DNA of 64,000 nucleotides, from contig NZ_JASCTH010000012.1 of NCBI RefSeq assembly GCF_030009775.1, forward strand, positions 1-64,000. Direction: 5' to 3'. The position numbers were made by a program, and so were the translations under genes. The notes beneath the pieces are model-generated. The model made no database searches and was not told the origin of the DNA. It saw only the letters and a list, made by a program, of their open reading frames with translations. The stretch comes from Actinoplanes sandaracinus (GTDB lineage: Bacteria > Actinomycetota > Actinomycetes > Mycobacteriales > Micromonosporaceae). This document shows positions 36,695 to 45,764 of this stretch, one piece after another. Position 1 is the stretch's first letter. The number at the start of each line of letters is the position of its first letter.

Positions 36695-36739
36695 GTGCGG
36701 GGTTTCAAGGCGCGGGGTTTCAAGGCGCGGGGTTCTGAG
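36695..36739. repeat. 15-bp tandem repeat after the helR stop
   Basis: Three copies of gcgcggggtttcaag, starting 3 nt after the TGA; the third copy is diverged at its end. Confidence 0.85.
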
Positions 36740-36761
36740 TCACAGGGTTTACAGTCGCTTC

Positions 36762-37502
36762 GTGACCGAACGTCTGGACTGGGCCGACCCGACCGTGCGC
36801 GAATGGGACTGCCACGTGCTGTGGTCCGATCCGGCCGACCCGGAGGCGGGCGTCGTGCTCGACCGGTCCGCGTTCTACCCCGGCGGTGGCGGGCAGCCGC
36901 CGGACCACGGAGTGTTGCTCTGGGAGGGCGTGCGGACCCGCATCGTCGACACCCGCAAGGGCGATGAGCACTACCTGATCCCGGCGCCGGGCGATCCGGT
37001 GCCGGCGGTCGGGACGCTCGTGCGGGGCGCGCTCGACGACGAGCGGCGTTACAGCCTGATGCGTACGCACTCGGGCCTGCACATCCTCTGCGGCACGGTG
37101 TTCCGTGACTTCGGGGCGCTGGTCACCGGCGGGAACATGCAGCCGGGTGAGGCCCGGATGGACTTCAACCTGCCGGAGGTTCCCGAGGGTGGTTTCAACG
37201 GGCCCTGGAAGCAGGCGCTCGAAGACGCGGTGAACGCGGAGATCTCCGCCGACCGCAAGATCGTGGCGCGGGTGCTGCCGCGCGAGGAGGCGCTGGCGAT
37301 CCCGACCCTGGTCCGCACCCAGGACGCGCTGCCGCCGCTCGATCACCCGGAGATCCGGGTGATCGACATCGTCGGCCTGGACCGGCAGGGCGACGGCGGC
37401 ACCCACGTGGCCTCGACCGCGCAGGTGGGCCGGATCGAGGTGGTGAAGGTGGAGAGCAAGGGCCGGCAGAACCGCCGGGTCCGGATCAGGATCGCGGACT
37501 GA
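36762..37502 (+). CDS. Alanyl-tRNA editing protein (AlaX)
   Basis: A 246-residue trans-editing protein related to the AlaRS editing domain, hydrolysing Ser- or Gly-tRNA(Ala). An N-terminal barrel has RSAFYPGGGGQPPD. The zinc HxxxH is RTHSGLHIL (about 103-109) and the partner motif reads RQGDGGTHVAST, with Asp where AlaRS has Cys, so zinc binding at that position may differ. MDFNLPEVPEGGF is a typical insertion of the actinobacterial group. GTG 36762 start. Its stop codon is inside the first copy of a 17-bp tandem repeat. Confidence 0.85.
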   Translation: MTERLDWADPTVREWDCHVLWSDPADPEAGVVLDRSAFYPGGGGQPPDHGVLLWEGVRTRIVDTRKGDEHYLIPAPGDPVPAVGTLVRGALDDERRYSLMRTHSGLHILCGTVFRDFGALVTGGNMQPGEARMDFNLPEVPEGGFNGPWKQALEDAVNAEISADRKIVARVLPREEALAIPTLVRTQDALPPLDHPEIRVIDIVGLDRQGDGGTHVASTAQVGRIEVVKVESKGRQNRRVRIRIAD

Positions 37503-37567
37503 TCCTGAGCCGGCCCCGATCCTGAGCCGGCCCCGATCCTGAGCCGGCCCTGATCCTGAGCTGGGGC
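37500..37567. repeat. 17-bp tandem repeat over the alaX stop, four copies
   Basis: cgatcctgagccggccc in four consecutive copies. The first contains the TGA of the plus-strand gene, and the fourth ends 8 nt before the stop of the convergent gene. Confidence 0.9.
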
Positions 37568-37575
37568 CCGAACCG

Positions 37576-38703
37576 TTACTGGATCCCGGCCCGCTGGCAG
37601 GCCTTCTTGTAGTCGCCGGCGCAGAGCTTGGCGGCGTCCACGAAGCCTGCGTCGACGACCGACTTCACGTTCTTGATCGTGATGGCCTTCGGCTCGAGCT
37701 TCTTGAACGGGATGTAGAGGCCCGACTCCGGGTCCTTCAGCTTGTCGGTGACCGGCGGCTTGACGTTCTTGTACAGGCTGATCGCCAGCTCGGCGGCGGC
37801 GTCCGCCTCGAGCTTCACGTCCTTGTACACGGTCATGCACTGGTCGCCGGCGAGGATGTTCTGCAAGCCCTCGACGGTGGCGTCCTGACCGGTGACCTGA
37901 ACCTTGCCGTTCAGGCCCTTCTCCTTGAGCACCTCGATGGCCGCGTTGCCGAGGCCGTCGTTGGCGGCGAGCACCCCGCCGATGTTCGGGTACTGCTTGA
38001 TCATCAGGCTGAACATCTCGCGGCCCTCGTCGTTGTCCCAGTCCTGCACGTACTGGTCGGGACCCTTGGTGAGCTCGCCGGTGTCGTACATCCCGTTGAG
38101 GATCGAGTCGTACCCGTCCTTGAAGAGCTTGGCGTTGTTGTCGGTGGGCGAGCCGTTGAGCTCCGCGATCACCGGCGTGACGACGTTCTTCTCCTTCAGG
38201 CAGTTCTGCAGCTCGGTGGCCTGGAGGACGCCGACCTTCTGGTTGTCGAAGCTGACGTAGTAGTCGGCGCCGCCGTTGAGGGTCAGCCGGTCGTAGTCGA
38301 TCACCGGCACGCCGCGCTTGCGGGCGTTGTCGATGACGGCCTTGCCGCTGATCGAGTCGAGGCTCGCGATGACGAGGACCCTGACGCCCTTGTCGAGCAT
38401 GGCCTCCGCGAGCCGCTTGAACTCTTCCTTGTCGTTCTCGGCGTTGACGATCTGGACCGGCACCTTCGCCTTGTCGAACGCCGCCTGCAGGAAGTTCGGG
38501 TCGGACGTGCTCCACCGGGCCGAGCTCTTGGTGTCGGGCAGGATCACGCCGACGCCACCGTTACCGGTGACCTGCTGACTGCTGCCGTTGTTGGTCGCCG
38601 CGCCGTCGCCCGCGTCACCGGTGTCGCCGCCGTCATCACAGGCCGTGACTGTGGCCGTCGTCAACAGGCCGGCGGCGACCAGGGCGAGCAAAGACTTGCG
38701 CAT
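37576..38703 (-). CDS. Orphan D-xylose-type sugar-binding lipoprotein (XylF-like)
   Basis: A 375-residue periplasmic-binding-protein family 1 (Peripla_BP_4) lipoprotein. Lipobox TVTACD, acidic linker, then GVGVILPDTKSSARW, KRGVPVIDYDRLTLNG, GVLQATELQNCLKEK, VLAANDGLGNAAIEVLKEKG and GQDATVEGLQNILAGDQCMTVYKD, which are typical of XylF/ChvE-like proteins. The mature C-terminus keeps CAGDYKKAC. No xylG/xylH genes lie next to it, so it depends on a transporter elsewhere or is a sensor. ATG 38703 start; the next gene upstream is unrelated. Confidence 0.8.
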   Translation of the reverse strand: MRKSLLALVAAGLLTTATVTACDDGGDTGDAGDGAATNNGSSQQVTGNGGVGVILPDTKSSARWSTSDPNFLQAAFDKAKVPVQIVNAENDKEEFKRLAEAMLDKGVRVLVIASLDSISGKAVIDNARKRGVPVIDYDRLTLNGGADYYVSFDNQKVGVLQATELQNCLKEKNVVTPVIAELNGSPTDNNAKLFKDGYDSILNGMYDTGELTKGPDQYVQDWDNDEGREMFSLMIKQYPNIGGVLAANDGLGNAAIEVLKEKGLNGKVQVTGQDATVEGLQNILAGDQCMTVYKDVKLEADAAAELAISLYKNVKPPVTDKLKDPESGLYIPFKKLEPKAITIKNVKSVVDAGFVDAAKLCAGDYKKACQRAGIQ

Positions 38704-38905
38704 GGCGATAGGTGTCCTCTCAGGGAAAACCCGAGCTGCGTGGAGCGCTGAACGGTCCGCCAAGTATCGGCCAGCGCGCCACGGCCGCAACATCGGGTGG
38801 GGGCCGGGAAACAAGATTATTCATTTTCGACGGGTTACTGCCAACATTCACCGGGCGCGTTCACTGGCTGTGACTGCCTCATCCCGTCTCCGACACGGGT
38901 CGACC

Positions 38906-38949
38906 CCTTACCCGATCAAGCCTTACCCGATCAAGCCTCGCCCACTCAG
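38906..38949. repeat. 15-bp tandem repeat over a minus-strand stop
   Basis: ccttacccgatcaag twice, then a diverged third copy that contains the stop (tca at 38946-38948) of the permease gene. Confidence 0.8.
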
Positions 38950-39827
38950 CCCTTGTCCGCACCGGCGGTCAGGCCTTCCGTGAGTAGCCGTTCGGCCGCG
39001 AAGAATATGATCACAATGGGCAGGGTGAGCACCACGGAACCGGCCATCAGGACGGTCTTGCTCACCTCGATGCCGCCGGACAGCTGCGCCAGTCCGAGCG
39101 AAACGGTCCAATCGGCTCGATCTTCCACCAGGAAGAGCAGCGCGAACAGGAATTCGTTCCACGCGATCATGAAGACGTACAGCGCGTTCGCCATGACGGC
39201 CGGTGCGGCCAGCGGAAGGATGATCTTGCGCAGCGTCTGCAGGCGGCTGTAGCCGTCGACCGCGGCGGCCTCCTCCAGGCTCTGCGGGATGGTCGCCAGG
39301 TAATTGCGCAGCATGTAGATCGAGACCGGGACGGTCTGGGCGATGTACACGATCGTCAGCCCGGCCAGCGAGCCGCGCAGCCCGAGCCGGGTGAAGAGCA
39401 CGAACAGCGGGATCGCCAGCAGGATCGACGGGAACAGGTAGACGGCCAGGAAGAGGAAGTGCACCTGGCGCCGGCCGACGAAACGGAGCCGGGCCACCGC
39501 GTACGCGCCGGGAATCGACACCAGCAGGGTCAGCAGGGTCGCGGCCACCGACACGATCGCCGAATTGGCCAGGAACCCCAGGAAGCCCTGGCCGCCGTCG
39601 CCGGCCGGGGTCAGCACCTCGCGGTAGGTGCGCAGCGTCCACTCGGACGGCCCGATCCACAGCTGGCCCGGGCTCTCCAGCAGCTCCTCGATCGGCCGGA
39701 TCGACAGCAGCAGCATGTACAGGAACGGGAAGAGGGTGATCAGCGCCAGCACGGTGATCACCGCTGGGCGCAGGACCCGCAGAACGCGGGTCTCGAAAGC
39801 AGCACGGTCCTTGATCAGCGAGGTCAC
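38946..39827 (-). CDS. Carbohydrate ABC transporter permease, MalG-type
   Basis: A 293-residue inner-membrane permease with six segments. The EAA loop is EEAAAVDGYSRLQTLRKIILP (in two parts: EEAAAVDG and LQTLRKIILPLAAP), which contacts the ATPase. GTG 39827 overlaps the upstream permease stop (GTGA) and has GGAGGAG in the preceding gene's end. Third gene of a binding protein - permease - permease operon without its own ATPase. Confidence 0.85.
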   Translation of the reverse strand: MTSLIKDRAAFETRVLRVLRPAVITVLALITLFPFLYMLLLSIRPIEELLESPGQLWIGPSEWTLRTYREVLTPAGDGGQGFLGFLANSAIVSVAATLLTLLVSIPGAYAVARLRFVGRRQVHFLFLAVYLFPSILLAIPLFVLFTRLGLRGSLAGLTIVYIAQTVPVSIYMLRNYLATIPQSLEEAAAVDGYSRLQTLRKIILPLAAPAVMANALYVFMIAWNEFLFALLFLVEDRADWTVSLGLAQLSGGIEVSKTVLMAGSVVLTLPIVIIFFAAERLLTEGLTAGADKG

Positions 39828-40774
39828 TGCTCCTCCTCCTCCTCGACCCGGGGCGCCAGGAACTTCAGGTAGATCACCAGCAGCACGACTAGCCCGGCTG
39901 CCAGGACCAGGGCCTGCGCGGCCGCGGCGCCGATGTCGAAACGGGCGGTGAGGAACTCGTACACCCGGACGCTGACCACCTCGGTGCCGGCGCCGCCGCC
40001 GGTCAGCAGGTAGACGTCGTCGAACTTGTTGAACGTCATGATGAACCGCAGCACGCTGAGCAACGCGATCACCGCGCCCAACTGGGGCAGGAGGATGTGC
40101 CGGAAGATCTGGGTGGGCGCGGCGCCGTCGACGCGGGCCGCCTCCTCCAGGTCGGCGGGCACCGCCTGGAGCCGGGCCAGCAGGAACAGGAACGCGAACG
40201 GGAAGTACCGCCACGTCTCGAAGGCGATCACGGTGAGCAGGGCCATCGGCACGTCCACCTGCCAGCCGAGCAGGTTGAGGGCGTACTCCCGCTGGCTCAG
40301 GAACGCGATCGGCCGGTCCCAGCCGAGGAACCGCACGCCCCAGTCGTTGGCAAGACCGAACTGGGGGCTGAGCAGCACGTTCCAGACGAACGCCACGGCC
40401 ACCACCGGAGCGACGTACGGCAGCAGGACCGAAGCCCGGACCAGCGTCCGGCCGTGGAAGCGGCTGCGCAGAGCGAGCGCCGCGACCAGCCCGAGCCCGA
40501 TCGAGCCGAGGGTGGAGCCGACCGTGTAGACGAGAGTGGTCCACAGCGACGACCAGAACCCCGGCGAGCCGAGCACGGTCTCCAGGTTGGCCAGCGTGTA
40601 CTGGCCGAAGATCCCGACCCTACGCAGGTTGATCAGCCGGATCCGCTGGAACGCCAGCATGATCGTCCAGAGGATCGGCAACACCACGACGACCAGGACG
40701 ACGACCAGCGTCGGCGACAGGTAGGCGAGCCCGGCGCGGTTCTCCCGCTGCCGGGCTGTCAATTGCCCCTTCAC
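39824..40774 (-). CDS. Carbohydrate ABC transporter permease, MalF-type
   Basis: A 316-residue permease with six membrane segments, beginning GLAYLSPTLVVVLVVVVLPI. Its EAA loop is EEAARVDGAAPTQIFRHILL. It ends in an unusual Glu run (VEEEEEQ) that supplies the ribosome site of the next gene. GTG 40774 start, 13 nt after the binding-protein stop. It forms the channel heterodimer with the 38946-39827 product; the ATPase is probably a shared MsiK-like subunit encoded elsewhere. Confidence 0.85.
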   Translation of the reverse strand: MKGQLTARQRENRAGLAYLSPTLVVVLVVVVLPILWTIMLAFQRIRLINLRRVGIFGQYTLANLETVLGSPGFWSSLWTTLVYTVGSTLGSIGLGLVAALALRSRFHGRTLVRASVLLPYVAPVVAVAFVWNVLLSPQFGLANDWGVRFLGWDRPIAFLSQREYALNLLGWQVDVPMALLTVIAFETWRYFPFAFLFLLARLQAVPADLEEAARVDGAAPTQIFRHILLPQLGAVIALLSVLRFIMTFNKFDDVYLLTGGGAGTEVVSVRVYEFLTARFDIGAAAAQALVLAAGLVVLLVIYLKFLAPRVEEEEEQ

Positions 40775-40787
40775 TCGCGCGACCCGC

Positions 40788-42185
40788 TTACTTCAGGGAC
40801 TTCTGGATGGTCTCGACATCCTCCGCCGCCCGCTTCGCGGCGCCGGCGGCATCGAGCTCACCGCTGGTCAGAGCATTGATCGCCTTGGGTACGGGCAACT
40901 CGCCGAGCGTGGCGCCGACCAGCGCGCCCTGCTTCTGCGGGAAACCCCAACGCTGGAACGTGTCCGGGCTCTTCGCCAGGACGTCGAGCACCTCGGCCGG
41001 ATAGATCTCGGCCAGCGGCTTCTTGCTGTCGACACCGGCCGGAAGCTTGTTCCAGTCGGCGACACCCTTGCGGACCGGGATCTTGCCCTCGGGGGCGATG
41101 GCCAGCCAGTCGGAGTAGCCCTCGTTCATCATGAACGCCACGAACCGTTTGGCGGCGTCGGTGCGCGGGCCGTCCTTGGTGATCGCCCAGCTGGTGATCT
41201 CACCGAACTGGGCGGGCTGGGCGGGCCCACCCGACTGCCCCGGCCCGGCGATCGCGGTCACCACGCCGGTGTTCTTGGCCAGCCACTGCGGGTCGCTCCG
41301 GCACTGCTCGCACGTCGGCAGCGCGTCGTTGCGGAGCCCGGCCAGCTCGTCCAACAGGAACGACGACCAGACGACCATGGCCGCCTTGCCGGAGAAGTAG
41401 GTGGCCCGGGTGGTGTCGACGTCCTGCGCGCCCGGCACCGACCAGTTCTTCACCAGGTCGGCGTAGAGCTGGAAGGTCGCCACGCAGGCCGGCGACTCCA
41501 GTTGCACCGCCTTGGCGTCGTCGACGAGCTGGCAGTTGTTGCCGAGCGCCAGGTTCTCGAAGGTCTGCTGGGTGAAGGCGTCGTTGCCGACGGTGGCGAG
41601 GGTGATCCCGGCGACGTCGCCGGTGTTCAGCCGCTGCGCGGCGGCACGGATCGCGTCGTACGTGTCCGGCGCCGCGAGCCCGGCGGCCTGGAACAGGTCC
41701 TTGCGGTAGAAGAGCAGCTGTGCCCAGCCGTCCGACGGCACCGCGAGCTGGTTGCCGTCCTGGCTGGTCAGCTCCAGGGCTCGGGGCGAGAACCCGCCCG
41801 CACCGAGCTGGTCGACGACCGCCTTGGCCGCCGCGGTGTCGACCAGTTCACTGGTGTGCATCTGCGCCACCGCCGCCAGCGGCAGCGCCCCCACCACGTC
41901 GGGCAGCGTGCCGGCCGCCGCGGCGTTGGTGATCAGGCTGCTGAACTGGTTCTCATCGGTGGCGACGAGCTTCACCGGGATGCCGGTGGCGGCGGTGAAC
42001 CGATCCACGATCTTCTGGGTGGCCTGCACCCGGTCGGTCAGGTTCTCCAGGCTCCAGACGGTGAGCGTGCCGTCGCCGCTGTCGCCGTCGCCGTCATCGC
42101 TGCACCCGGCAGCGGTGACGGCGAGCAACAGGGCCGCGGCCGCGGCCGTCCACCTCGACTTCGTCGTCCTTGACTTCGCCGTCAT
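40788..42185 (-). CDS. Extracellular sugar-binding lipoprotein (family 1)
   Basis: A 465-residue lipoprotein of the SBP_bac_1 family. Signal peptide and lipobox (VTAAGC, Cys28), Asp/Gly spacer, then LTVWSLENLTDRVQATQKIVDRF, the N-terminal lobe, and PSDGWAQLLFYRKDLFQAAG, typical of oligosaccharide-binding proteins. First gene of the three-gene importer. The ligand is unknown. A short dyad lies 22-34 nt upstream of the ATG. Confidence 0.85.
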   Translation of the reverse strand: MTAKSRTTKSRWTAAAAALLLAVTAAGCSDDGDGDSGDGTLTVWSLENLTDRVQATQKIVDRFTAATGIPVKLVATDENQFSSLITNAAAAGTLPDVVGALPLAAVAQMHTSELVDTAAAKAVVDQLGAGGFSPRALELTSQDGNQLAVPSDGWAQLLFYRKDLFQAAGLAAPDTYDAIRAAAQRLNTGDVAGITLATVGNDAFTQQTFENLALGNNCQLVDDAKAVQLESPACVATFQLYADLVKNWSVPGAQDVDTTRATYFSGKAAMVVWSSFLLDELAGLRNDALPTCEQCRSDPQWLAKNTGVVTAIAGPGQSGGPAQPAQFGEITSWAITKDGPRTDAAKRFVAFMMNEGYSDWLAIAPEGKIPVRKGVADWNKLPAGVDSKKPLAEIYPAEVLDVLAKSPDTFQRWGFPQKQGALVGATLGELPVPKAINALTSGELDAAGAAKRAAEDVETIQKSLK

Positions 42186-42206
42186 TGATGCTCCCCCGGT
42201 TACAGG

Positions 42207-42219
42207 TGGATTACATCCA
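42207..42219. promoter_or_regulatory. Small dyad upstream of the ABC operon
   Basis: TGGAT-tac-ATCCA, 22 nt before the start codon. It could be a regulator site; the arms are only 5 bp. Confidence 0.25.
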
Positions 42220-42289
42220 TGACGTTAAGTCCGCTGGCCGGACCGCGCATGTCGAGGAACCGCGCGTGTCGCGAGACCACACAATTCGA

Positions 42290-42353
42290 GAGGCCGTGTT
42301 CAGCAGAGGCAGTGTTCAGCAGAGGCAGTGATCACCAGAGGCCGTGATCACCA
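42290..42353. repeat. 16-bp tandem repeat over the gabD stop, four copies
   Basis: gaggccgtgttcagca / gaggcagtgatcacca-type units. The fourth copy contains the minus-strand stop (tca at 42348-42350). Confidence 0.9.
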
Positions 42354-43775
42354 GTTGAGGGCGATGTACTTCGACTCCAGGTACTCCAGCAGACCCTCGT
42401 GGCCGCCTTCCCGGCCGATGCCGCTCTGCTTCACCCCGCCGAACGGCGCGGCCGGGTCACTGACCAGCCCCCGGTTCAGGCCGACCATGCCGGCTTCGAT
42501 CGCCTCGCTGACCCGCAGGCCACGGGCCAGGTCCTGGGTGTAGACGTACGCCACCAGGCCGTACTCGGTGTCGTTGGCCAGCCGGACCGCCTCCTGTTCC
42601 CCGCTGAAGGTCACGATCGGCGCGACCGGCCCGAAGATCTCCTCGCGCAGGATCGGCGCGTCCGCGGCCACGCCGGTCAGCACCGTCGGCGGATAGTAGA
42701 AACCCGGCCCGTCCGGCCGGCTGCCGCCGGTGACGGCCTTCGCCCCACCGTCCAGCGCGCTCTTGACCAGACTGTCCACCTTCGCCACGGTGTCCTCGTT
42801 GACCAGCGGGCCGACCTGCGTCTTGGCGTCCGTGCCCGGGCCGACGACCAGCGCGGACATGCGCTGCGCCAGCTTGCGGGAGAACTCCTCGGCCACGTTC
42901 GACTCGACGAAGAACCGGTTCGCCGCGGTGCACGCCTCACCGCCGTTGCGCATCTTCGCGATCATCGCGCCGTCGACAGCGGCGTCCAGGTCGGCGTCGG
43001 CGAACACCACGAACGGGGCGTTGCCGCCCAGCTCCATCGACGTGTTGACGACGTTCTCCGCGGCCTGGGCCAGCAGGATCCGCCCCACCTCGGTGGAACC
43101 GGTGAACGACAGCTTGCGAACCCGGGAGTCCCGCAGCATCGCCGACACCACCGTGCCGGAACCGCGCGACGGCAGCACGTTGACCACGCCCTCGGGGACG
43201 CCGGCCTCGGCCAGGATCGCGGCCATCGCCAGCGCCGTCAGCGGGGTGTCGCTGGCCGGCTTGAGGATCACCGTGCAACCGGCGGCCAGCGCCGGGCCGA
43301 TCTTGCGGGTGGCCATCGCGGCCGGGAAGTTCCACGGCGTCACCAGGACGCAGACACCGACCGGCTGGCGGGTCACCAGGATCCGGTTGGCGCCGGACGG
43401 GGCGGTCGCGACCGCCCCGTCAGCGCGGACCGCCTCCTCCGCGAACCAGCGGAAGAACTCGGCGGCGTACGTCACCTCGCCCTTCGCGTCGGTGAGGGCC
43501 TTGCCGTTCTCCTGGCTGATCAGGGTCGCCAGCTCCGAGGCACGGTCGGTCATCAACTCGAACGCACGGCGGAGCACCTCCGACCGTACCCTCGGAGGGG
43601 TTTGCGCCCAGGCCGGACCTGCCGCCGCGGCCGCGTCCACCGCGGTGATCGCGTCCGCCTCGCCGCCGTCGGCGACCGAGGCGATCACGTCACCGGTCGC
43701 CGGGTCGAGCACGTCGAAACGGCCGCCCGCGGACGCGGGCACCCACTTCCCGGCGATGAACAGATCGGTCTCCAC
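42348..43775 (-). CDS. gabD: Succinate-semialdehyde dehydrogenase, NAD(P)-dependent
   Basis: A 475-residue aldehyde dehydrogenase of GabD length. NAD(P) segment LVTPWNFPAAMATRKIGPAL, LSFTGSTEVGR, catalytic Glu in MELGGNAPF, and the catalytic Cys in NGGEACTAANRF. GGVKQSGIGREGGHEGLLEY near the C-terminus fits the GabD branch. It oxidises succinate semialdehyde to succinate in GABA or polyamine breakdown. GTG 43775 start. No aminotransferase is adjacent. Confidence 0.85.
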   Translation of the reverse strand: METDLFIAGKWVPASAGGRFDVLDPATGDVIASVADGGEADAITAVDAAAAAGPAWAQTPPRVRSEVLRRAFELMTDRASELATLISQENGKALTDAKGEVTYAAEFFRWFAEEAVRADGAVATAPSGANRILVTRQPVGVCVLVTPWNFPAAMATRKIGPALAAGCTVILKPASDTPLTALAMAAILAEAGVPEGVVNVLPSRGSGTVVSAMLRDSRVRKLSFTGSTEVGRILLAQAAENVVNTSMELGGNAPFVVFADADLDAAVDGAMIAKMRNGGEACTAANRFFVESNVAEEFSRKLAQRMSALVVGPGTDAKTQVGPLVNEDTVAKVDSLVKSALDGGAKAVTGGSRPDGPGFYYPPTVLTGVAADAPILREEIFGPVAPIVTFSGEQEAVRLANDTEYGLVAYVYTQDLARGLRVSEAIEAGMVGLNRGLVSDPAAPFGGVKQSGIGREGGHEGLLEYLESKYIALNW

Positions 43776-43974
43776 AACGGCTCCTCACGCTCGCGGCACG
43801 CCTACGCCTTCAGCATTCCCCGGTTCGCGGCGCCCTGCCACGCTTCCGCGCGTGTTCGAGCGCCTCCGCGACTGTCGATGCGGGTGCTGACGGCCACTGC
43901 GGTGCCGACTGCCAATAAGCTGGGGATGCCCCGTGTCAGGTGTGATTCCCGCACCCAGTGGGCACACTTGAGGT

Positions 43975-44130
43975 ATGGCTACCATCACGCAGCGCATCCA
44001 GGCTTTCCTCACCAGTCCTCGGGGCCGGCAGCTCACCGAGCAGGGGCGCCGCCAGCTCGCCAAGCCGGAGAACCAGCAGAAGCTCCGCGGCCTCCTGGCC
44101 CGCTTCCAGGGACGCGGTCACCGGCGCTGA
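43975..44130 (+). CDS. Conserved 51-residue basic protein
   Basis: A short soluble protein (begins MATITQRIQAFLTSPRG, ends RFQGRGHRR), strongly basic and helical. The pattern SPRGRQLTEQGRRQLAKPEN, then QQKLRGLLARF, recalls small actinobacterial proteins of unknown function. ATG 43975 follows TTGAGG closely. Its TGA overlaps the probable CTG start of the GH13 gene (CTGA), so the two are likely translationally coupled. Confidence 0.6.
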   Translation: MATITQRIQAFLTSPRGRQLTEQGRRQLAKPENQQKLRGLLARFQGRGHRR

Positions 44131-45677
44131 CCCCTACGTGGTGGCGTGACAGCGTCGTCTACCAGGTCTATCCGCGGTCCTTCGCGGACGCCTCCGGAGA
44201 CGGCGTCGGCGACCTCGCGGGCCTGACGGCCCGCCTCGATCACATCGCCGGTCTGGGCGCCGACGCGATCTGGCTGACACCGTTCCAGCGTTCACCCCAG
44301 ACCGATCACGGGTACGACGTGAGCGACTACACCGACGTCGACCCCCTCTTCGGGGATCTGGCCGGGTTCGACGCCCTGGTTCTGCGCGCCCACGGACTCG
44401 GCCTGCGGGTGATCGTCGACATCGTGCCCAATCACTGCTCCGCCCAGCACCCGATCTTCCAGGCCGCACTGGCCGGCGACCCGTCGGCGCGCGCCCGCTT
44501 CCACTTCGCGGCTTCCCCGCCCGGCCGGCCGGGCGACCCGCCGAACGACTGGCCCAGCGTCTTCGGCGGCCCCGCCTGGACCCGGGTTCCCGACGGCTCC
44601 TGGTACCTGCACCTGTACTCCGCCGAACAGCCCGACTGGAACTGGCGCGACCCGCGGACCGCTGGGTTCTTCGACGACGTGCTGCGCTTCTGGCTGGACC
44701 GGGGCGTCGACGGGCTCCGCGTCGACGTCGCGCACGGTCTGTTCAAGGCCGCCGGCCTGCCGTCCCTGCCACCCGGCGCGATCCCGTCCCCCGGGCGGCT
44801 GCGCGGCAACCCGCTCGCCTGCGACCAGCCCGAAACAGTCGAGGTCTACCGTCGATGGCGGGCGATCACCGACTCGTACGCTCCGCCGCGCGCCCTGATC
44901 GGCGAGGTCAACCTCGACCCGCACCGCGCCGCCCGCTACGTCGGCGACGACCGCCTGCACCAAGCGTTCGCCTTCGAGTTCCTGATCGCCGAGTGGAACG
45001 CGACAGTGTGGCGCGACACCGCCACCCGCCTGCTGCGACATCCGCCCGTGACCTGGGTCGTCGAGAACCACGACGTGGTCCGCACCGCCACCCGCTACGC
45101 CGTCGGCCCTGACGAACCCCGCCCCTCCCAGGCCGGCACCTCCCGGGCCGGCACCTCCCGGGCCGGCACCTCCCGGGCCCGCGCCGCCCTGCTGACGATC
45201 CTCGGCCTGCCCGGGGCCGCCTATCTCTACCAGGGCCAGGAGTACAGCCTGCCGGAGGCTGACGTGCCGGTCGCGGCCCGCCAGGATCCGGCGTGGCCGC
45301 GCTCCGGCCTTTCCCGCGACGGCTGCCGGGTCCCGCTCCCCTGGCCGGACGGCTTCTCCCCACCCGGCGCGGCCCCGCCGTGGCTGCCCCTCCCGCCCGG
45401 ATGGGACGCCCACCTGAGTTCCCCCACGCTCCCGCTGGCCCGTAGGGCGATCACGCTGCGCCGCGCCCTGCGCCTCCCTTCCGAGGACACGGTCACCTGG
45501 TCGATCGACCACGACCAGCGGCTGATCGCCCACCGCCCCGACTTCGCCCTGGTGGTAGCGATGGGCACCGACGCGGTCCCGCTGCCACCCGGCCACGTGT
45601 TACTGACCAGCGACCCCCTCACCCCGGACGGCCTGCTGCCAGCTGACACGGCCGCCTGGATCACTCCTGCTGCCTGA
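44127..45677 (+). CDS. GH13 alpha-glucosidase/amylase family enzyme, probable CTG start
   Basis: A 516-residue cytoplasmic GH13 enzyme of the oligo-alpha-1,4/1,6-glucosidase type. It begins WWRDSVVYQVYPRSFADASG. Conserved regions: VDIVPNH, GLRVDVAHG (nucleophile Asp), LIGEVNL (acid/base Glu) and VVENHDVVR. The family normally starts 2-5 residues before WWRD, but no ATG, GTG or TTG lies there. CTG 44127 is the only near-cognate codon and overlaps the previous stop. An ATG at 43926 would fuse about 67 extra residues across the small gene. An in-frame (AGTSR) triplication sits near residue 338, with a loss of typical spacing there. Confidence 0.8.
   Translation: MTPTWWRDSVVYQVYPRSFADASGDGVGDLAGLTARLDHIAGLGADAIWLTPFQRSPQTDHGYDVSDYTDVDPLFGDLAGFDALVLRAHGLGLRVIVDIVPNHCSAQHPIFQAALAGDPSARARFHFAASPPGRPGDPPNDWPSVFGGPAWTRVPDGSWYLHLYSAEQPDWNWRDPRTAGFFDDVLRFWLDRGVDGLRVDVAHGLFKAAGLPSLPPGAIPSPGRLRGNPLACDQPETVEVYRRWRAITDSYAPPRALIGEVNLDPHRAARYVGDDRLHQAFAFEFLIAEWNATVWRDTATRLLRHPPVTWVVENHDVVRTATRYAVGPDEPRPSQAGTSRAGTSRAGTSRARAALLTILGLPGAAYLYQGQEYSLPEADVPVAARQDPAWPRSGLSRDGCRVPLPWPDGFSPPGAAPPWLPLPPGWDAHLSSPTLPLARRAITLRRALRLPSEDTVTWSIDHDQRLIAHRPDFALVVAMGTDAVPLPPGHVLLTSDPLTPDGLLPADTAAWITPAA
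45132..45176 (+). repeat. 15-bp in-frame tandem repeat in GH13 gene, three copies
   Basis: gccggcacctcccgg in three identical copies, encoding A-G-T-S-R. Confidence 0.9.
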
Positions 45678-45764
45678 AGCGCCACGACCACCCGACCGCT
45701 CACCACCATCCGAGTCGCCACGGCCGGCTGACCTGTCGCGGCCTGGCCACGCGTCTCGTCCTGG

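Noticed and set aside
37500..37567. CRISPR-like array (four repeats)
   Set aside because: Units are directly adjacent without spacers, 17 bp long; a simple tandem repeat over a stop codon.
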